Assembly: GCF_030867095.1 (NCBI RefSeq)
Contig: NC_081833.1
Span: 76,265,395 to 76,329,394, forward strand
Length of the DNA: 64,000 nt
Reading direction: 5' to 3'
Source: Alligator mississippiensis
Lineage: Eukaryota; Chordata; Crocodylia; Alligatoridae
Shown here piece by piece: positions 11,901 to 19,600 of the stretch (position 1 is its first letter; every line of letters begins with the position of its first letter). The notes under the pieces were generated by a model. It did no database searches and was not told the DNA's origin. It saw nothing but the letters and a program-made list of their open reading frames with translations. Made by a program: the position numbers and the translations under genes.

Positions 11901-14900
11901 TTCACAGGTTCCATCTTTGGGTCAGGCACAGGGAATTCTTTCTTGATAAGCTCCAGTACACCCATCGCAGATTCAAGAGGAGTGAGTTCTGATTCTCTAT
12001 CAAAGGTGCAATCTATAACACAAAGGAATAATTCATTCCCACTAGTTTTATAACACCCAAGTACAAATCCTTCATAGGGTAGAAAAGCAAGCAAATTGGG
12101 ATCTGTTCAGTTTGGCTGTATGTGCTGCAATAACCAATATTGCAGAAAACAAAGAACAGCAGACAAAGATCAGGAACAGACAGTTTAATCATCAGAAAGG
12201 CTTGACAGGTGCACAAGCTCCTCAGAAACATGAATTCTGGAGTTTGAAAGAGGTTGGAAAAAAAAAGACAACATGGTAAACATAAAGCTGTTAACTTCAC
12301 TCTAAATTACAGACATCTCATGGAGAAAACCAGGAATGAATGGAGCAAGCAAATAAATACGCTAGCAGAATGGTGCAGGGTTGGCTGTATCCGTGTTGGT
12401 CTAAGGACATAGACAGGCAAGGTTCTTTGGGTAGATGTGGTATCTTTTATTAGACCAACTGAGTAGTTGGAACAAAGTTTTGTCACACCTTTAGCTTCTT
12501 TCACTCCTTGGAGATCTCAGAACTACAACAGTCTCCCTATGCCTGAAGAAGGGTACTTGTTCCCCAAAAGCTTTCAAAAAACTTTGTTCCAGCTACTCAA
12601 TTGGTCTAATAAAAGATGTCACATCAACCCAAAAAGCCTTGCCTAGCAGAATGGTGCAAGAGTGATGTACCTGTGATGGTCCAGAAATTGGGTGAGAAAC
12701 AAGGATTTTTTAGGATGATATCTTTTATTGAACCAACTACACAGTTGGGGTAAAGTTAGATAAGCTTTCCAATGCAAGACATTCTTCGGTAGGTCTCTGA
12801 TCGCAGGAAGCTGGGTACAGCAAAATGAAACACGGCAGAGAGCAGGAGTTGAGAGATACTCTCAAGGATAGCAGACAGAGTTAGCAGAAGAAAAGAGGAT
12901 TACTGGAAGATCAAGGCCCATCAAAAGGAAGGAGGCACATTTCCACCTTTCTTGCGTGGAAAGAATTCAGGAGCTAAATAAAATATAAATGGGCCATAAA
13001 CATGATAACAATGTTTAGTTCACCTTTTAAAAGTGTTAGATTTTCCTGGAGCACAAGGATAGTGTGGTCAGAGAGGGAGCAGTTGTTCTGACTAATGTGC
13101 TCCTAACGGTGTGTGTACATCTCTGCCCTATATGTTTTTTTCTATGACAGGTCATTACAGTGCATAGTTCCTGTTTAGTTTCAGCCACGTAGCTGCCTCG
13201 AGGGCAACTTGGTACATCGGATCAGATAAATCACATTTTGGGAACGGTATGTGTAGGAACCATGGATTCTGATAGTTTATTTATGGGGGAGGGGGGGAGC
13301 AGTGGTTCCCAATCCGTGGTAGGGGTACCACCAGTGGTACGCAGACAACCTGTCAGTGGTACGTGTTAATAGATGTATTATAATTGCTTTATATAACAGA
13401 AATTTGCTGGTGATACTTAAGGTTGAACTGAAAAATTTGCTGGTAGTACTTCAGGTTGTATTGTTTTAAATTGGTGGTGCCAATCTGTCAGAGTTTGGGA
13501 ACCGCTGGGGAGGAGGATGTTGATAGTGGCCACAGAGATGTGCTGACAAGTTAAGCATTTCTTCCGAAGGCAAGGTTGTGTTTCACTCGATGTCTGTTGG
13601 GCAGTGAAGTTTGCTTCTGACGAGCTGCACAGTTTACATTTACAGGGAACTACAACGTTAATTTTTTTTCCCAAAACATCAAAGGAAAATCAAACCTGAT
13701 CTTTATGTCTTGCTCATATAAAACTTCATCCAACACCCATAAAACTTGCTGCTTTACTTACTTTTTAATATATGTTAAAAGATTTCTTTTAAACCCATTC
13801 AACTTGAGGTAGCTCCACACAACCCTTGTATTCATTTTTTTTTTTTATCACCAGCCAAAAAAGCAGAGGATGAAAACAACGCCCTATAAGCTGCATATGG
13901 AAAAAAGCAGAAATAACCATGTCCCAGGAGACAAAAAAAATAAAGGTAGAAAAGGCTGCATCGGGGGTCACAAATCAGATTTATCTTTAAAAGAAAGATT
14001 GTTTTTCCCCCAAGGTGTAATTTATTTGGAACGCAGGGGAATAATGTTTTTTAAAGACTGATGGTTACCCCCTTTGGGCAACACCCCCAGCGGAAACGTT
14101 CCTGACTCGAAAAAGCCCTGCAGCTGGAAGAAGTGCAAACTGTTATCCTATTTTCCGGTCTATTCCCTGTGCACGCTGGATGGCGCCTCACAAGTCTATG
14201 CTGTTTCAGGGCCGTCTTATGTGGAGTTTAGATGACGGCTGTACGGGACGGTCTGGATGGGGACGATGCTGCCGCGGGCGGGGGGGGGGGACTGGATGTG
14301 GCCCCTGCAGCTCTCTTCCCGCCCCGCTGCTCTGCCTCCAGATCCGTGCACCCCCTTGGCCGAAAGAGACCTTTATCAGCAGAAAAACCCAAGTTTTTTG
14401 AGGATTTCACAGACAATTCGCAGCCCTTCACCCCCCTCCACCTTAATTCTGATTCAAACGAGATCCAAGCAGACCGGCCCGTTTCCACCGGAGCATCGGT
14501 GCTGGGGGAGGGGCGGGGGGGCGGCCCCGAGTCTTCCTACCTAAGTTCTCGCCCTCCTCGATCCGGGACAGGAGCTGCATGATCCGGAGCAGGCGGGAGA
14601 CGGCCGGCTCCTGGGCGAGGGGCCGCACCAGCAGAGCTGAGGGGGGAACGGGCAGAAAGCTCGGGTCCGGGGTCGCTGCAAGCCTTCCCGCTGCAGCCCA
14701 GGGGTCCCGTGCCCCCCTCCCCCCTAGGTCCCCCCACATCACCCCCAAAGCCCCCCTCCCCGTGACCCCTGGGTGACCCCGCGGGCCCCGCCCCCGCGCA
14801 CCCTGCATGACGTCGCGGAGCTCGCGGAAGTCGCGGGCGCGGCCGGCGCGGTAGGCGCGCATGGCCTGGTGGAAGTAGAACTGCAGCACCCAGCGGTTCA

Positions 14901-14967
14901 CCGCCGCCTCAGGCACGGCCGGCCCCTCCGCCATCGCCGTCCGCCGCCGCCCACGCCTGCCCGCCAT
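2784..14967 (-). CDS. TERF2: TERF2, telomeric repeat-binding factor 2 (TRF2), ten coding exons
   Basis: Shelterin protein that binds double-stranded TTAGGG repeats as a dimer, protects chromosome ends and recruits RAP1. Exons in transcript order: 14967-14802, 14636-14541, 12012-11882, 10865-10779, 9304-9158, 7920-7316, 6807-6421, 4582-4497, 3746-3694, 2942-2784. They total 1917 nt, 638 residues plus stop, and all phases join. Residues about 21-209 form the TRFH dimerisation domain ([42 protein letters not shown]). Residues 210-411 are a linker with thirteen 13-residue acidic repeats. Residues about 412-450 match the RAP1-binding motif ([20 protein letters not shown]). Residues 587-638 are the Myb/telobox domain ([18 protein letters not shown]). 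Human TRF2 is about 540 residues; the excess is the repeat linker. The N-terminus is short, with only GRRGRRR as a basic region. The start was chosen for a strong Kozak context; in-frame ATGs exist upstream (15075) and at codon 12. Confidence 0.93.
2943..4496 (-). other. TERF2: TERF2 introns 9 and 8
   Basis: Two introns of about 750 bases each (2943-3693 and 3747-4496) around the 53-nt exon 9. I see no recognisable repeat or other gene in them. Confidence 0.7.
3694..3746 (-). CDS. TERF2: TERF2 exon 9 (53 nt)
   Basis: Short exon coding [18 protein letters not shown], equivalent to human APDEDSTTNITKKQ just before the Myb domain. Acceptor TTGTCTTTCAG, donor GTAATC. Both neighbouring junctions keep frame only when this exon is included. 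Confidence 0.85.
4497..4582 (-). CDS. TERF2: TERF2 exon 8
   Basis: Codes for [20 protein letters not shown] then EDELFLGA. The [11 protein letters not shown] segment matches human KETWVEEDELF. Acceptor TTCTCAG, donor GTAAGG; 86 nt. Confidence 0.85.
4583..6420 (-). other. TERF2: TERF2 intron 7
   Basis: 1.84-kb intron. It holds a complete Tigger-like MITE (5648-5942). A region near 6025-6320 contains a GGCCCGTGGGCC core like old hAT repeats, which I cannot classify. No further exon seen. Confidence 0.6.
5648..5942. mobile_element. Tigger/pogo-like MITE with TA target duplication
   Basis: 295-bp element. Terminal inverted repeats match at 21 of 25 bases (left CAGTAAAAACTGTGTTATCT, right read inward CAGCAAAAGCTGTGTTAACC). 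TA flanks it on both sides (5646-5647 and 5943-5944), as expected for Tc1/mariner-superfamily pogo/Tigger elements. It has no transposase, so it is non-autonomous. Confidence 0.8.
6421..6807 (-). CDS. TERF2: TERF2 exon 7, RAP1-binding motif
   Basis: Starts [20 protein letters not shown], matching the human RAP1-binding segment ([20 protein letters not shown]). A basic patch ([10 protein letters not shown]) follows, possibly a nuclear localisation signal, then [20 protein letters not shown], resembling human LVLEEDSQSTEPS. Acceptor TTTTATAG. The donor GTACGA is weak but leaves AA, which pairs with the G of exon 8 to restore frame. Confidence 0.87.
6808..7315 (-). other. TERF2: TERF2 intron 6
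   Basis: 508-base intron between the repeat exon and the RAP1-binding exon; nothing else recognised in it. Confidence 0.7.
7316..7920 (-). CDS. TERF2: TERF2 exon 6, repeat-expanded linker
   Basis: Six hundred and five nt. It starts [10 protein letters not shown], matching the human MAKKALKSES that follows the TRFH domain. It then has thirteen tandem 13-residue units of the form [13 protein letters not shown] before SPRQSE. Acceptor TTGTTCAAG, donor GTAGGC. The frame joins exon 7 through an Arg codon. The repeats make this exon far longer than the roughly 40-residue human equivalent. Confidence 0.88.
7342..7848 (-). repeat. TERF2: Coding minisatellite, thirteen 39-bp units in TERF2 exon 6
   Basis: Thirteen in-frame 39-bp units, each 13 residues. 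Units 3 to 5 from the N-terminal side (near 7654-7770) are almost identical at the DNA level. The outer units have drifted (for example [26 protein letters not shown]). This pattern suggests recent unequal exchange in the middle of the array. The encoded linker is acidic, rich in Glu, Ser, Pro and Ala, and predicted disordered. Because 39 is a multiple of 3, several other frames are also open here. Confidence 0.9.
7921..9157 (-). other. TERF2: TERF2 intron 5
   Basis: 1.24-kb intron containing a non-autonomous hAT copy starting at 8336. No other exon or gene seen. Confidence 0.7.
8336..8600 (+). mobile_element. Non-autonomous hAT element, family A (imperfect copy)
   Basis: Begins with the hAT-type end CAGCATTTCTCAACC. 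Over most of its length it matches the reverse complement of the complete copy at 42410-42684 (shared words TTTAAAGGAG, AACATGGGAAAC, AAAAGTGGG). The far end is degraded, so 8600 is approximate. Confidence 0.6.
9158..9304 (-). CDS. TERF2: TERF2 exon 5, end of TRFH domain
   Basis: Forty-nine codons from [20 protein letters not shown] to [15 protein letters not shown], closing the TRFH fold. Acceptor CACCTAG, donor GTATGT, phase 0 at both ends. Confidence 0.93.
9305..11881 (-). other. TERF2: TERF2 introns 4 and 3
   Basis: Introns 9305-10778 and 10866-11881. Apart from a short AGCC repeat run near 10125-10145, I see no distinct element in either. Confidence 0.6.
10779..10865 (-). CDS. TERF2: TERF2 exon 4
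   Basis: Twenty-nine codons, [20 protein letters not shown] then HMAKDPSNQ. Acceptor TTCTGCAG, donor GTAAAT. Matches the human segment [20 protein letters not shown]. Confidence 0.93.
11882..12012 (-). CDS. TERF2: TERF2 exon 3
   Basis: Codes for [20 protein letters not shown] and on to KKTVKEA, part of the TRFH domain. Acceptor TTATAG, donor GTAAGG; 131 nt ending in phase 0. Confidence 0.92.
12362..12658 (+). mobile_element. Hairpin-ended dispersed repeat with 16-bp target-site duplication
   Basis: The insert 12378-12642 is flanked by an exact 16-bp direct repeat, CTAGCAGAATGGTGCA (12362-12377 and 12643-12658). Inside, the two ends form inverted repeats of about 65 bp, both containing TCTTTTATTAGACCAA when read inward. 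The left end begins with GTATCCGTGTTGGTCTAAGG. The middle holds CCTGAAGAAGGGTACTTGTT and AAAAGCTTTC, common in sauropsid repeats. The long target duplication points to target-primed insertion. Possibly Penelope-like or SINE-like; class not settled. Confidence 0.7.
12665..13260 (-). repeat. Related dispersed repeat, minus orientation
   Basis: Near 12720 the plus strand reads TATCTTTTATTGAACCAACT, matching the tail of the neighbouring repeat in reverse. The minus strand carries the usual AAAGCTTATCTAAC and GTTCAATAAAAGATATCATC tail. The body to about 13260 seems to be a longer part of the same or a related family. Boundaries are approximate. Confidence 0.45.
13300..13507. mobile_element. Short hAT MITE with 8-bp target duplication
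   Basis: 208-bp element starting CAGTGGTTCCCAATC and ending with the inverse of CAGCGGTTCCCAAAC. Flanks GGGGGGAG (13292-13299) and GGGAGGAG (13508-13515) differ at one of eight bases, as expected for hAT insertion. The inside repeats the words GTGGTAC and CAGTGGTACG. No coding capacity. Confidence 0.75.
14541..14636 (-). CDS. TERF2: TERF2 exon 2
   Basis: Codes for [20 protein letters not shown] and on to RIEEGENL, almost the same as human TRF2. Acceptor CCCCTCAG, donor GTAGGA; 96 nt with a one-base overhang. The next exon supplies AT to make Asp, as in human. Confidence 0.92.
   Translation of the reverse strand, partial: LCWCGPSPRSRPSPACSGSCSSCPGSRRART
14802..14967 (-). CDS. TERF2: TERF2 exon 1 (coding part)
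   Basis: Fifty-five codons plus one base: a short basic leader (MAGRRGRRR) and the first TRFH helix ([20 protein letters not shown] ... LRDVMQ). It ends CAGG before a non-consensus GTGCGC donor; the leftover G completes the Ala codon of exon 2. Human TRF2 has VNRWVLKFYFHEALRAF at this place. Confidence 0.88.
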
Positions 14968-15031
14968 CCCGGCAGGAAGTGACGTGAACCCATGGCGGAA
15001 GTGACAGCCTCCCCCCCCACCCCCGTCAGGG

Positions 15032-15259
15032 AAACTGCAGCACCCGGCATGCCTTGCAGCCGAGGGGGACTCCATTTCCCATCATGCCACACGGCGCCCG
15101 GCATGCCGCGGAACCTTCAGCCCCGCAATGGTGACCTGTTACCGGCATGCCTTGCGGCAAGCGCAACTACAAGTCCCGGCATGCTTCGCGGCTGCATCCA
15201 CTCACAGGCACTGGCGACTACTGCTCCCGGCACGCCCCGCGGCGCCCTGGCATGCGTGC
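15032..15259 (+). promoter_or_regulatory. TERF2: Array of ZNF143/THAP11-like motifs upstream of TERF2
   Basis: Six or seven copies of a motif close to the known ACTACAATTCCCAGCATGC-type site (Staf/ZNF143, THAP11-HCF1) within about 230 bases. Cores lie at 15032-15060, 15069-15095, 15094-15111, 15134-15158, 15166-15192, 15217-15243 and a weaker one at 15242-15259. The best reads ACTACAAGTCCCGGCATGCT followed by TCGCGG. All point the same way. Assignment to these factors is from motif knowledge, not binding data. Confidence 0.6.
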
Positions 15260-15504
15260 ACGTGGGTGGACGGCACGAGGGTCCCCGCGAAGCCCCAGGG
15301 CGCGCGTGGCCGCCCCTGGCCCAGGCACCCCCGACCTGCTGGGAGCCACGTGCCAGGCTGCGGCCTAGCACCCACGCTTGAGGCAGGAGCACGCGGAGCG
15401 TTCTGGATGCGTCCTGCAGCCGAGGGCCCGTCTCTCTCCCTGACTCAAGGCCTCTCTGCTGCCTCCCTTGGGTGGAGCCTGCAAGGGGAAGCGCACGTTT
15501 GTGT

Positions 15505-15598
15505 CCTGTAGAGGAGAATCCATTTTTAAACCTTGTTCGTGACTGTTTTAAATATCCCTGCTTTTGGGTGGCGACCCGCAGGGTGAGAAACACCGAGG
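15505..15598 (-). mobile_element. hAT family A fragment
   Basis: About 95 bases matching the end of the 42410-42684 element in the same orientation (GAATCCATTT, TTTTGGGTGGCGACCCG, GAGAAACACCGAG). The rest is missing. Confidence 0.5.
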
Positions 15599-16009
15599 TA
15601 GATGGTGATGAGCAGCATCGTCGGGTGACCCCCCTCGCTGCTGTGTTGCCAGGCATTTGGCTCTAAAGTTTGGATGAGGCGAGAATGGACGAGGGGTGCG
15701 ACTGCACCCTGGAGCCACCCCGATTGCCATCAAAGGCATCCCTTCCCGAAGCACACTTGATCTCCAGTAAGTGACTGGCGAAAAGGGAGCGATGTTCTCG
15801 AGAGTGAAGGCGGCAGGGCGGATACGCACCTCCTCGAATGCCAAGCACCACCGCTTTGTCAGGCCTCAGGATTTCCTAATTTCACCCTCGTGTCACTGTT
15901 CCTCTAGTCCCGTCTATTTGGTGAAATTAGTTCATTTTATTGTGCTGGCAACCCTTCTTCTTCTCGGATGCGGGCTTTTAAGCACCCTTGGAAACATGGG
16001 CTCACTTTA

Positions 16010-16082
16010 GTAGGATTAAGCTTCTGTCCTCTTTTGTTTCTAACTTTAATGGGATTAAGCTTCCTGTCCCCTTTTGTTTCTA
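16010..16082. repeat. Two-copy tandem repeat, about 37-bp unit
   Basis: Two neighbouring copies of a unit reading GGATTAAGCTTCTGTCCTCT then TTTGTTTCTAA, the second with small changes (CTTCCTGTCCCCTTTTG). Confidence 0.6.
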
Positions 16083-18364
16083 ATGCAAACCCTATAAGAA
16101 GGGTATCCAGGTTGGGTAACCCTATGAGCAGACAAGCTGCCTTTGGGCACTCTACCTAGCTTGCTGTCGGAGTTGTACCTAGACAGAAAATGTATATGGA
16201 TCATTTAGATTTTAATATTCTGGCCAATTACTGCCTTGCCTCCATCAGTCCCTTTCTTGTTTTCTTTTCCTAGGCAATGAGCATTCCCATCCCCAGTGGA
16301 TCTAGACGCCCTTTTTGAAAGCTGCCTCGTAGACAAATGTTTTCTGCTGTGCAAAACCATTTGACACTAAACGACTGCAGCAGAATGAAAGAATTCGAAG
16401 TCAGAATCTAGTCTGTGCCCTTCCTTGCAACTTCCAGCTGGGAAACAATGTCTCCTCTGGCTAATTAACTGCACAGGTAAACTCCAGGAGGCAATGCTCA
16501 CCCATTTCTCTTCTGGCAGAAAAATAAGTACCACTAGGAGTTCCAGTAGGCTTTCCCTCTCCCATCAGCTGCCCACAGAGGAGGAGGAGGAAAAACACAC
16601 CAGAAAAATGTATGCGCCTGAAATGGAAAACAATAAAACGGGGAGGGGAAGACATGTGATTGGCAAAGAAACAAAGGGTAGTAAAAATGATTGTAATCTG
16701 CAGGAGAGGGGATGCTGCCTTTTCACCTCTGGGCCGGGTGAGTGATGTGTGGAATGTTTTACCCAGGGAGCTGCTTGAATGGAAGTCAAAAAAACCCGGT
16801 GTCACATGGCTCGGGATTTCAGAATACAGTAAGGCAGGGTTAGGAAGGATACAGAGAGAGAGGCTGTGAGGAGCGATGACAGAATTGCGCAGCTGGGTAG
16901 GGCACCTTGCCACATTCAATGCAAGAGAGCAGCAACATGATTCAGATCTTGTCCCGTGACAGCATGTGACAGCCACCGATCAGGTTGGGACAGGTAAACT
17001 GCATTGGCTTCTCTCGCCCGGGGGTAACATTATTAGCAAGAGAAAGCCTTTCCAAAGGTTTTTGTTACCCAAACTCATTTTTAACCATTATTTTTGGGCA
17101 GAAAGATCCTCAAGCTTCCAACAACCTGCTAAATCCACCAGCTTCCATGTGTGCCTGAAACTCCCAGACCCTGCTAGAGGTAGCAGCTTCAGCTGTTGTG
17201 GCTGGTTGCAGAATCTTGAACAACTTTATCTGAGCTCACACATGACAAAATTGAGATTTGAGAACCCATCTCAGGGGAGACAGTAAAGCCCCATCGTTCT
17301 CTTACGTTAGTAAGCAGTTATAGCTGAAGTCTAATTTGAAGGCTTTGATAATCCTAGCCATTTAGAATAAATTAATCAACAGATTCATAATGGGCCTTTC
17401 AAGACATGGACTTGGGCCCCCTAAAGGAGGCAGGCAGCTTGATTCAAGGCAAGGGCTTGGCTTTGCAAGTCACCGCCATCCTATCTTGATGGCAGATCTT
17501 GTCAGATTCTTTAGATTAAAGAGTATTGGGGCAGGTTGGTGCCTGGCTGGGAAATGTGTGCAGAAATTCCCCAGCGCTGCAAGAAGCACTCCTGGCCATT
17601 TAGTACGTGCTTTGTTCCTTCTGCATCAGACTTTAACCCGGTGACCTCGCCTGGGATGCAGGAAGCCTCCTGGGAGAGTGCTCCTCTTGAGGATGGCATT
17701 TGTAGAGGAGACTCTGGGCCACATGACAGTCCTGCACGATCGCATGACAGCAGCTACTGGAGGGGGAATGTTAGTCTTGGTATCTCAGTCACTTTTCACC
17801 CCAGGTAAATAACTCCCTGGTTGGCCCATCTTTCTCCTTCCTTTTTAAGTGGCGACAACACCCCTCCTTACTTATCCCAAACAACAGCTGTTTTTGTGGT
17901 GCCCTAGCGGTCAGGGAAGATCTCGCACACCTGTAAGGTACCTCAAGCTCTGGTTTGTAAGGGACCTATAGTAACATACCAAATGTTTTGCTGGATGGAG
18001 AAGAGGGATCAGGGGAGATAGGAGTGGGAAGGGGATGTGAGCAGCTTCCCTGCCCAGTTTTGCTGAATCTTTTCTGGGTGTCATCAGCAATTCCATCAGG
18101 AAAAGGGTTGGTTTTCTCTGTGCCAAAACAAACACCGGGCAGGAAGGGACAAATTACAGTCATGTTTGTGCTTTCTGTCTTAGCTGCCTGATTTATAGGC
18201 TTTGATTCAGCGATTAGAGATGAAAGAAAACATTCCAGAGACCAAGACCTGCACGTTGCTAGGGTCTCGTGTCTGCCTTTCTGCATGAGTTACTGCAATG
18301 GGGATGGGAAACAAAAGAGGAAAATTACAGGGGGCATGCTGGTCACCACACGCTGCCTTCTCTC

Positions 18365-18445
18365 TCGGTATTTACTGAGCGCAATCTGTGCGCTCGGCAC
18401 TGTACAGACCAGGGGAAAACAGTCCCTGCCCTAAGGTGCTGGCTG
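18365..18445 (+). repeat. Ancient L2/MIR-like fragment
   Basis: Contains TATTTACTGAGCGC, GCACTGTACAGACC and CAGTCCCTGCCCTAAGGTGC, a word set typical of old amniote L2/MIR-type tails. Too short for a firm family call. Confidence 0.4.
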
Positions 18446-18599
18446 TCGAGCCAGACAAACGATAACATTTCAGACTCCTGTTTGTCTCTGAGAACAGTAA
18501 CGAGGAATGTGGACTAGAGCATGAGTTTATTGCTTTGTTTTGTAGGTAAATAAGTGTGGAAGAACTCTGCTGTCTGCCAGATGATGACGATGATTAATT

Positions 18600-19600
18600 A
18601 TGTGCATTACCATGGGGCTTTGGGGCACCCGCCATGGCCCAGGGACCCACTGTGCTAGGGCTGCACAAAGAGAGCAGAGGCAGGTCCTGCCCAAGCAGCT
18701 TAGTATAAGAAGGGACAGCAGATGATGAATGCAGACAGATGGGGGAGCATGAGGAAACGATGAGCCAGTGCTGGGCAGCACGAGAAGCCACTGTGGTCTT
18801 AAGGCACCAGTAGCATAATGCAAGATTCTTGTCATCATCCTGGAGGAGGGCGGTGTAAGGAGGGGTCTGACTGAAGATAATGAGGTGGCTTCGCAGACGC
18901 GGTGGGGACCTCCCAAGCATGAGCAGCTGCATGGAGATGTCATGTAGAAAGCACTGGCAAACTTGAAACTTGGCCTGGATGCGAGGGCTTACAAAGAGGT
19001 CCAAGTCAAAGATAACGTCCAGGTTACGGGCTTGGTGACGGGCAGGAGAGTGGTTTTGTCACAGCTATGGAGAGGAGGCTTTGTAGGATGAAACTAGAGC
19101 TCTGTTGTAGCCATAGCAAGCTTGGGCTGTTGGCCAGGCATCCACGTGGAAACGTGAGAACGATAAGCCAAGCATTTAGCTTGGTCGACAGGAGACCGTC
19201 GAAAGGACGAGGTGTCCACGTGGATATGGCGGCTTCACTCGTGTTTGTGTGTGAGCCAAGCCAGGGATGAAGGGGAGGGGGCAAAGAGAAGGGGCCCTAG
19301 TACAGGCCCCTGGGGGATACTGTAGGAGGCTGGGAGGAGGGCAAGGGAACTCCTCTGAATGGTAAATGTAAGAAGCAGTTGAGGGAAGAGAACCAGGAGC
19401 AGACAGTTGTGTAAGTCAACATTTCAAGGACGGCAACGTGGCTGACTGCTGAAGGCAGCTGAAAAGTCAAGGAGGAGGAGGATAGAGGACTGGTTCAGAG
19501 ACACGGCTCAAAAGACGGCATTGAAAGCTTTGCTGGTTGGCTGTAGAGACAGCAAGTGGTGGATGGGTGCTGCGCCAGAAAAGAAAGGTCAGCATGGAAG
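18600..19600. repeat. Ancient dispersed repeat, possibly L2/CR1-clade 3' region
   Basis: Starts with CACTGTGCTAGGGCTGCACA and TCCTGCCCAAGCAGCTTA, then continues with words such as GTCCAAGTCAAAGATAACGT and AAAAGTCAAGGAGGAGGAGG. These recall an old amniote repeat also hinted at near 41440-42060. Boundaries and class uncertain. Confidence 0.35.

Larger units (their letters stand above)
12013..14540 (-). other. TERF2: TERF2 intron 2
   Basis: 2.5-kb intron holding a hairpin-ended retroposon with 16-bp target duplication (12378-12642), a related minus-strand repeat (about 12665-13260), a hAT MITE (13300-13507) and the edge of the CpG island, including a G-run near 14281-14290. Confidence 0.7.
14190..15480. 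promoter_or_regulatory. TERF2: CpG island at the TERF2 5' end
   Basis: Dense in CG dinucleotides, covering TERF2 exons 1 and 2 and about 500 bases upstream of the start codon. The transcription start should lie between about 14970 and 15250. No TATA box was noticed, consistent with a housekeeping CpG promoter. Confidence 0.7.

Noticed and set aside
14443-15075. A single 210-codon minus-strand gene
   Set aside because: It reads through TERF2 exon 1, intron 1 and exon 2; the human-like junction VMQ|ALLVRPL and the splice sites show it is spliced.
16700-16860. CR1 fragment
   Set aside because: Some words (GTGTGGAATGTTTTACCCAG, GGGAGCTGCTTGAATGG) recall LINE 3' regions, but the match is too weak to call.
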